Below, piece by piece: positions 61,552-64,000 of a stretch of DNA of 64,000 nucleotides. Position numbers and translations under genes: made by a program. The notes beneath the pieces were generated by a model. It saw nothing but the letters and a program-made list of their open reading frames with translations. It was not told the DNA's origin and searched no databases. Source of the stretch: Bacteroidia bacterium (GTDB lineage: Bacteria; Bacteroidota; Bacteroidia; J057); assembly GCA_033391075.1 (NCBI GenBank), contig JAWPMV010000001.1, positions 3,286,001-3,350,000 on the forward strand. The letters are read 5' to 3'. Position 1 is the stretch's first letter. Each line of letters starts with the position of its first letter.

Positions 61552-62481
61552 ATGTTAAGAAACTTACTGCTTTATATAAGCCTGTTTAGCATTTTGCTAC
61601 TAAGCTCCTGCAATCCGAAATGTGATACCTCACTGGGAGTTGCGGCTCAATTATCTATCACTGAAGCTGTAGCGGGAATGGAAATTATGATACGGACCCA
61701 ACCGGCAGATTTGTTAAGAAATGAAATCATTTATGCCCTCGAACCCAATACCGGAGCTGAAGTACGCGTACAGAAGCGATTTGTCAGAGATCAGGGCGTT
61801 ATTGTCAAGATGCCCGATAATATGACGGGTGATGTGGAATTATTGGTCGAAGATCCGGATTGCGGAGGACTTATTCCTATAGCAAATCTGGGTTCAAGAA
61901 GCGCAGATTATTTTGTGGATAATCCCAACTTTGTAACTCCCATTTTGCCAGAGATCGTTGTGCCTTCTCTCCCAAACATTGATCCTATCGACATTACCAA
62001 TGCATGGATTTCTCCACAGGATCGATCTTATTGCCTTTGGTTCGGGGATTTTCAAAAACACTTTTTATCCCATCCGGATGGAAGCCCCATAGACGAAAAT
62101 CCTGATACGCCGGAAATAGATACAACCTTCTTTGACTCCAAGTTTTTGGATGAAAAGAGTTTTGAATTTGCCATAGGCGCCTGCACAGAAAATCAGGATA
62201 ACAGTTTATTCCATAATAATCCCGTTTCCGGAGTAGTCGATTTTGAGAATAATTATATTCAGATTTTTATAGATCGAACTGGTAATCCAAGGGTGGGTGC
62301 TGTTGAAGAATATATAGGTTCCTTCGTCGATCCAACGGAAGTCCTTAATCCCGCTTTTATGGTGGGAGGTGCCTGTTTGGAAAATCAAAGCATGAATCAA
62401 AGACAAAATCTTATGGTACTAAACTCACAGTTGACCGGACATCAATTGATGTTATTTAAAGCGGTTCAGGAAGGAGACTAA
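61552..62481 (+). CDS. Predicted lipoprotein, unknown function
   Basis: 309 residues from MLRNLLLYISL at 61552; an upstream start at 61504 would overlap the previous gene and mask the signal. Lipobox LLSSC. The mature protein has an Ig-like/IPT-type strand set at about 30-120 and several acidic patches (NPDTPEIDTTFFDSKFLDE). Four to five Cys could form disulphides. No family recognised. It is followed by a strong terminator at 62515, so it ends the operon with the exported coiled-coil gene. Confidence 0.7.
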   Translation: MLRNLLLYISLFSILLLSSCNPKCDTSLGVAAQLSITEAVAGMEIMIRTQPADLLRNEIIYALEPNTGAEVRVQKRFVRDQGVIVKMPDNMTGDVELLVEDPDCGGLIPIANLGSRSADYFVDNPNFVTPILPEIVVPSLPNIDPIDITNAWISPQDRSYCLWFGDFQKHFLSHPDGSPIDENPDTPEIDTTFFDSKFLDEKSFEFAIGACTENQDNSLFHNNPVSGVVDFENNYIQIFIDRTGNPRVGAVEEYIGSFVDPTEVLNPAFMVGGACLENQSMNQRQNLMVLNSQLTGHQLMLFKAVQEGD

Positions 62482-62514
62482 AGAATTAGAGAATCCCAAG
62501 GTTTTAACAATTGT

Positions 62515-62541
62515 AGCCCTCAGTTTTCTGAGGGCTTTTTT
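62515..62541 (+). terminator. Intrinsic terminator after the lipoprotein gene
   Basis: AGCCCTCAG (62515-62523), loop TTTT, CTGAGGGCT (62528-62536), then a run of T to 62541. Classic stem and T-tract. Ends the 60423-62481 operon. Confidence 0.9.
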
Positions 62542-62620
62542 GATTAAGCTAAAACAGAAAGATCAAATCAGGCTAAGAAGGTCGAACTCAACTATAGATA
62601 TTCATTCACTCTATACATGT

Positions 62621-62658
62621 TCCTGAAATTTCATTTCCTGCTGAAATTCATTTCAGGA
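62621..62658. repeat. Short inverted repeat between the two terminators
   Basis: TCCTGAAAT (62621-62629) and ATTTCAGGA (62650-62658), a perfect 9-base inverted repeat with 20 bases between. It lies in the convergent gap between the two intrinsic terminators. Role unknown. Confidence 0.35.
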
Positions 62659-62662
62659 AAAC

Positions 62663-62687
62663 AAAAAACCGGAGCCATCGGCCCCGG
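62663..62687 (-). terminator. Intrinsic terminator of the 62711 outer-membrane protein gene
   Basis: CCGGAGCC (62669-62676), loop ATC, GGCCCCGG (62680-62687), 8 pairs with one G-U. On the minus strand the stem is followed by TTTTTT (62663-62668). Ends the minus-strand gene. Confidence 0.85.
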
Positions 62688-62710
62688 CACTTTGATTATC
62701 ATCAGACAAT

Positions 62711-63697
62711 TTATATGAGAATTCTTAGCCCCAGACTTATAGAACTCGTACTCCTCGGCACAATTCCCAGCCAGGGAGAGCTAAACCTACTACTTATGGG
62801 GAAACTGGCCGTTGTATTCAGGAGGAAACGGCTGTTAAACTGCAATTGAATTCCTAAAAAGGCGGCAAATTGTTGGCTGGTCCATGCCAGTCCTGACTTT
62901 CCGCTCAACTCATTGACGGGCTCTGCGTTTATGCTATAGTTGAGTCCGGGATAGACGGTAAATCGTCGGTTGATGCTGGTATGGATAAGGGCAAAATTTG
63001 CTCCTGCCTGGTAGTTCGCCAGGCTATCTTCGCGGTTTTCGAGATCCGTAAATCCATTCACACTGAAGAAATAGTAAACCCGATTATTGAGGGGCGTAAA
63101 ATAGGCTAAATTCAAGTCTAGGCGATCGGCAGTAACAGCCAGGCCATCCTGAAATTCTTCCGACTTCAGTACCGCTGCGGAATATCCTCCAAAGACCGTG
63201 AATTTTTGATTTTTTGCCAGGGGTTTAAGGCGAAATCGCAAGCCGGCTCGGGAAATGCCTCCAAAAGAATTGTCCCAAAGGCCTTGCTGTGGATTGTATT
63301 CATTAAATACTTCACCCACCGAAGATCGGGCAGCATTGTCTAGCCTTCTTCTTCTGTATTCCAGTCGGAAGCCCAAATCAAAACGTCCATTTCGAGACAT
63401 GCCCAAATAGGCGTCCATTCGGCTACTGAAATCCGTCAAGCGACTCAGGTCAGCATAAGGAGAAGTTTCACGGGCTTCTCTCACTCCCAACTGAAAAGAA
63501 CTCAGAGAGGTCAGAACATTTAGCTCAATGGCATTTTTTCTAAGTAAAGTCAAGGAGGAGCCTGCAATGAATAAACTCGTATCAGAAAGCAGGCTAATTC
63601 CTCCTTCTGTTTCTTCGGTTTGTGCTACTAAAGGCTCCATATGCATGTTGAATAAAAGGCATAGGAATCCCAGTACTAAAATCTGTTTAGCATACAT
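62711..63697 (-). CDS. Outer-membrane beta-barrel protein, unknown function
   Basis: 328 residues with signal peptide (ends EPLVAQ). The mature protein alternates aromatic and polar residues over about 12-14 strands (FDLGFRLEYRRRR; FTVFGGYSAAVLK), with a terminal strand SISLGLRILI typical of barrel insertion. No channel or receptor motif recognised. It lies 24 bp after the truncated gene at the window edge, on the same strand, so the two may be cotranscribed. Confidence 0.75.
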   Translation of the reverse strand: MYAKQILVLGFLCLLFNMHMEPLVAQTEETEGGISLLSDTSLFIAGSSLTLLRKNAIELNVLTSLSSFQLGVREARETSPYADLSRLTDFSSRMDAYLGMSRNGRFDLGFRLEYRRRRLDNAARSSVGEVFNEYNPQQGLWDNSFGGISRAGLRFRLKPLAKNQKFTVFGGYSAAVLKSEEFQDGLAVTADRLDLNLAYFTPLNNRVYYFFSVNGFTDLENREDSLANYQAGANFALIHTSINRRFTVYPGLNYSINAEPVNELSGKSGLAWTSQQFAAFLGIQLQFNSRFLLNTTASFPISSRFSSPWLGIVPRSTSSISLGLRILI

Positions 63698-63721
63698 AGG
63701 TTCTTGCTTGTATTTATGGTC

Positions 63722-64000
63722 TTATTTTCTCTTTCCTTTCCAGCTATTCTGTTGGGCCCTTCCATCGCTATTGCGGAAGTAACCTTCAAAAGCCGTCCCC
63801 TCCCCTTTCAATCCCAGCCTAAATGTTCCATTCATAGCTGGAATAAAATTCTGTTCTGTTTGCCAACTTCCTGTGAGCAAATGATAGCCTTCTTCCACTT
63901 TGATATTTTCCAAGAGCAAGTCATAGCTTGCATCAGCTCCTTCTGCCAGAATGTTTACCCTCCCTCTCCAATTGCTGCTTTCTCTTTCCAATAACAAATG
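63722..64000 (-). CDS. C-terminal fragment of a hypothetical protein (5' end outside window)
   Basis: The frame is open to the right edge of the window and ends at 63722. The visible 92 residues contain alternating strands (YDLLLENIKVEEGYHLLTG, FRLGLKGEGTAFEGYFR) and look like a beta-sandwich or the end of an extracytoplasmic protein. The TTG at 63997 is probably internal and not a true start. No family recognised. Confidence 0.6.
   Translation of the reverse strand, partial: HLLLERESSNWRGRVNILAEGADASYDLLLENIKVEEGYHLLTGSWQTEQNFIPAMNGTFRLGLKGEGTAFEGYFRNSDGRAQQNSWKGKRK

Overview
The window comes from a member of the Bacteroidota, most likely a gliding or environmental lineage such as Saprospiria or Cytophagia (the class is inference). 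The phylum call rests on several signs: a textbook Bacteroidetes promoter (TTTG-N19-TATCTTTG) in front of rplU, C-terminal domains of both type IX secretion (T9SS) classes, SprB repeats, a Bat aerotolerance-type operon and a TIGR02757 protein. Base composition is moderately AT-rich apart from one GC-rich repeat block. I saw no rRNA, tRNA, CRISPR array, transposase or phage gene.

Layout. 1-5650: housekeeping genes (fragment of an unknown gene, small exported protein, PPK2 polyphosphate kinase, orphan BatD-like protein, lipoprotein MsrB, ribosomal proteins L21-L27, zinc alcohol dehydrogenase). 5884-9913: a short reading frame overlapping a cytoplasmic coiled-coil protein of about 1,230 residues; together they look like a degenerate, split Hsp70/actin-like domain followed by about 1,000 residues of coiled coil. 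10186-27178: an exopolysaccharide/capsule locus with export lipoprotein, Wzc-type co-polymerase/kinase, nucleotide-sugar epimerase, Wzy/ligase-like protein, Wzx flippase, four GT4 glycosyltransferases, an AsnB-type amidotransferase, a polysaccharide deacetylase and a GINT1-like protein. The locus has a hairpin-rich leader and two repeat-bearing intergenic gaps. 27179-31271: orphan molybdopterin oxidoreductase, PrsW-type protease, TIGR02757 protein. 31298-31416: a long imperfect palindromic repeat.

31439-40251 (minus strand): an outer-membrane protein, then the Bat operon, transcribed DUF58 - BatD/DUF4381-like - BatA - BatB - BatC - four-helix-bundle protein - BatD - BatE; no moxR is adjacent. 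40344-49732: a secreted serine hydrolase with Ig-like repeats and a T9SS type A tail, a SpoU/TrmH methyltransferase, an orphan 7TMR-DISM histidine kinase, an XRE-HTH/KdsC-like phosphatase fusion, and a DPP IV peptidase. 49940-57232: a 2,430-residue T9SS type B surface protein with about 18 SprB-like repeats. 57403-59288: cupredoxin-like protein, AhpD/CMD-family protein, AraC regulator. 59451-60244: three tandem copies of a non-coding GC-rich unit that begin with purine/pyrimidine hairpins. 60423-64000: exported coiled-coil protein, lipoprotein, outer-membrane protein and a truncated gene at the edge.

How it fits together. The centre of the window builds, exports and trims an extracellular polysaccharide, with uronic-acid amide chemistry suggested by the epimerase plus AsnB pair. 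The Bat operon supplies a periplasmic-membrane von Willebrand A/TPR complex. The T9SS cargo proteins put hydrolytic and adhesive functions on the cell surface. The most unusual items are the split ASKHA-like/coiled-coil pair, the HTH-phosphatase fusion, the four-helix-bundle gene inside the Bat operon, and the triplicated GC-rich element.
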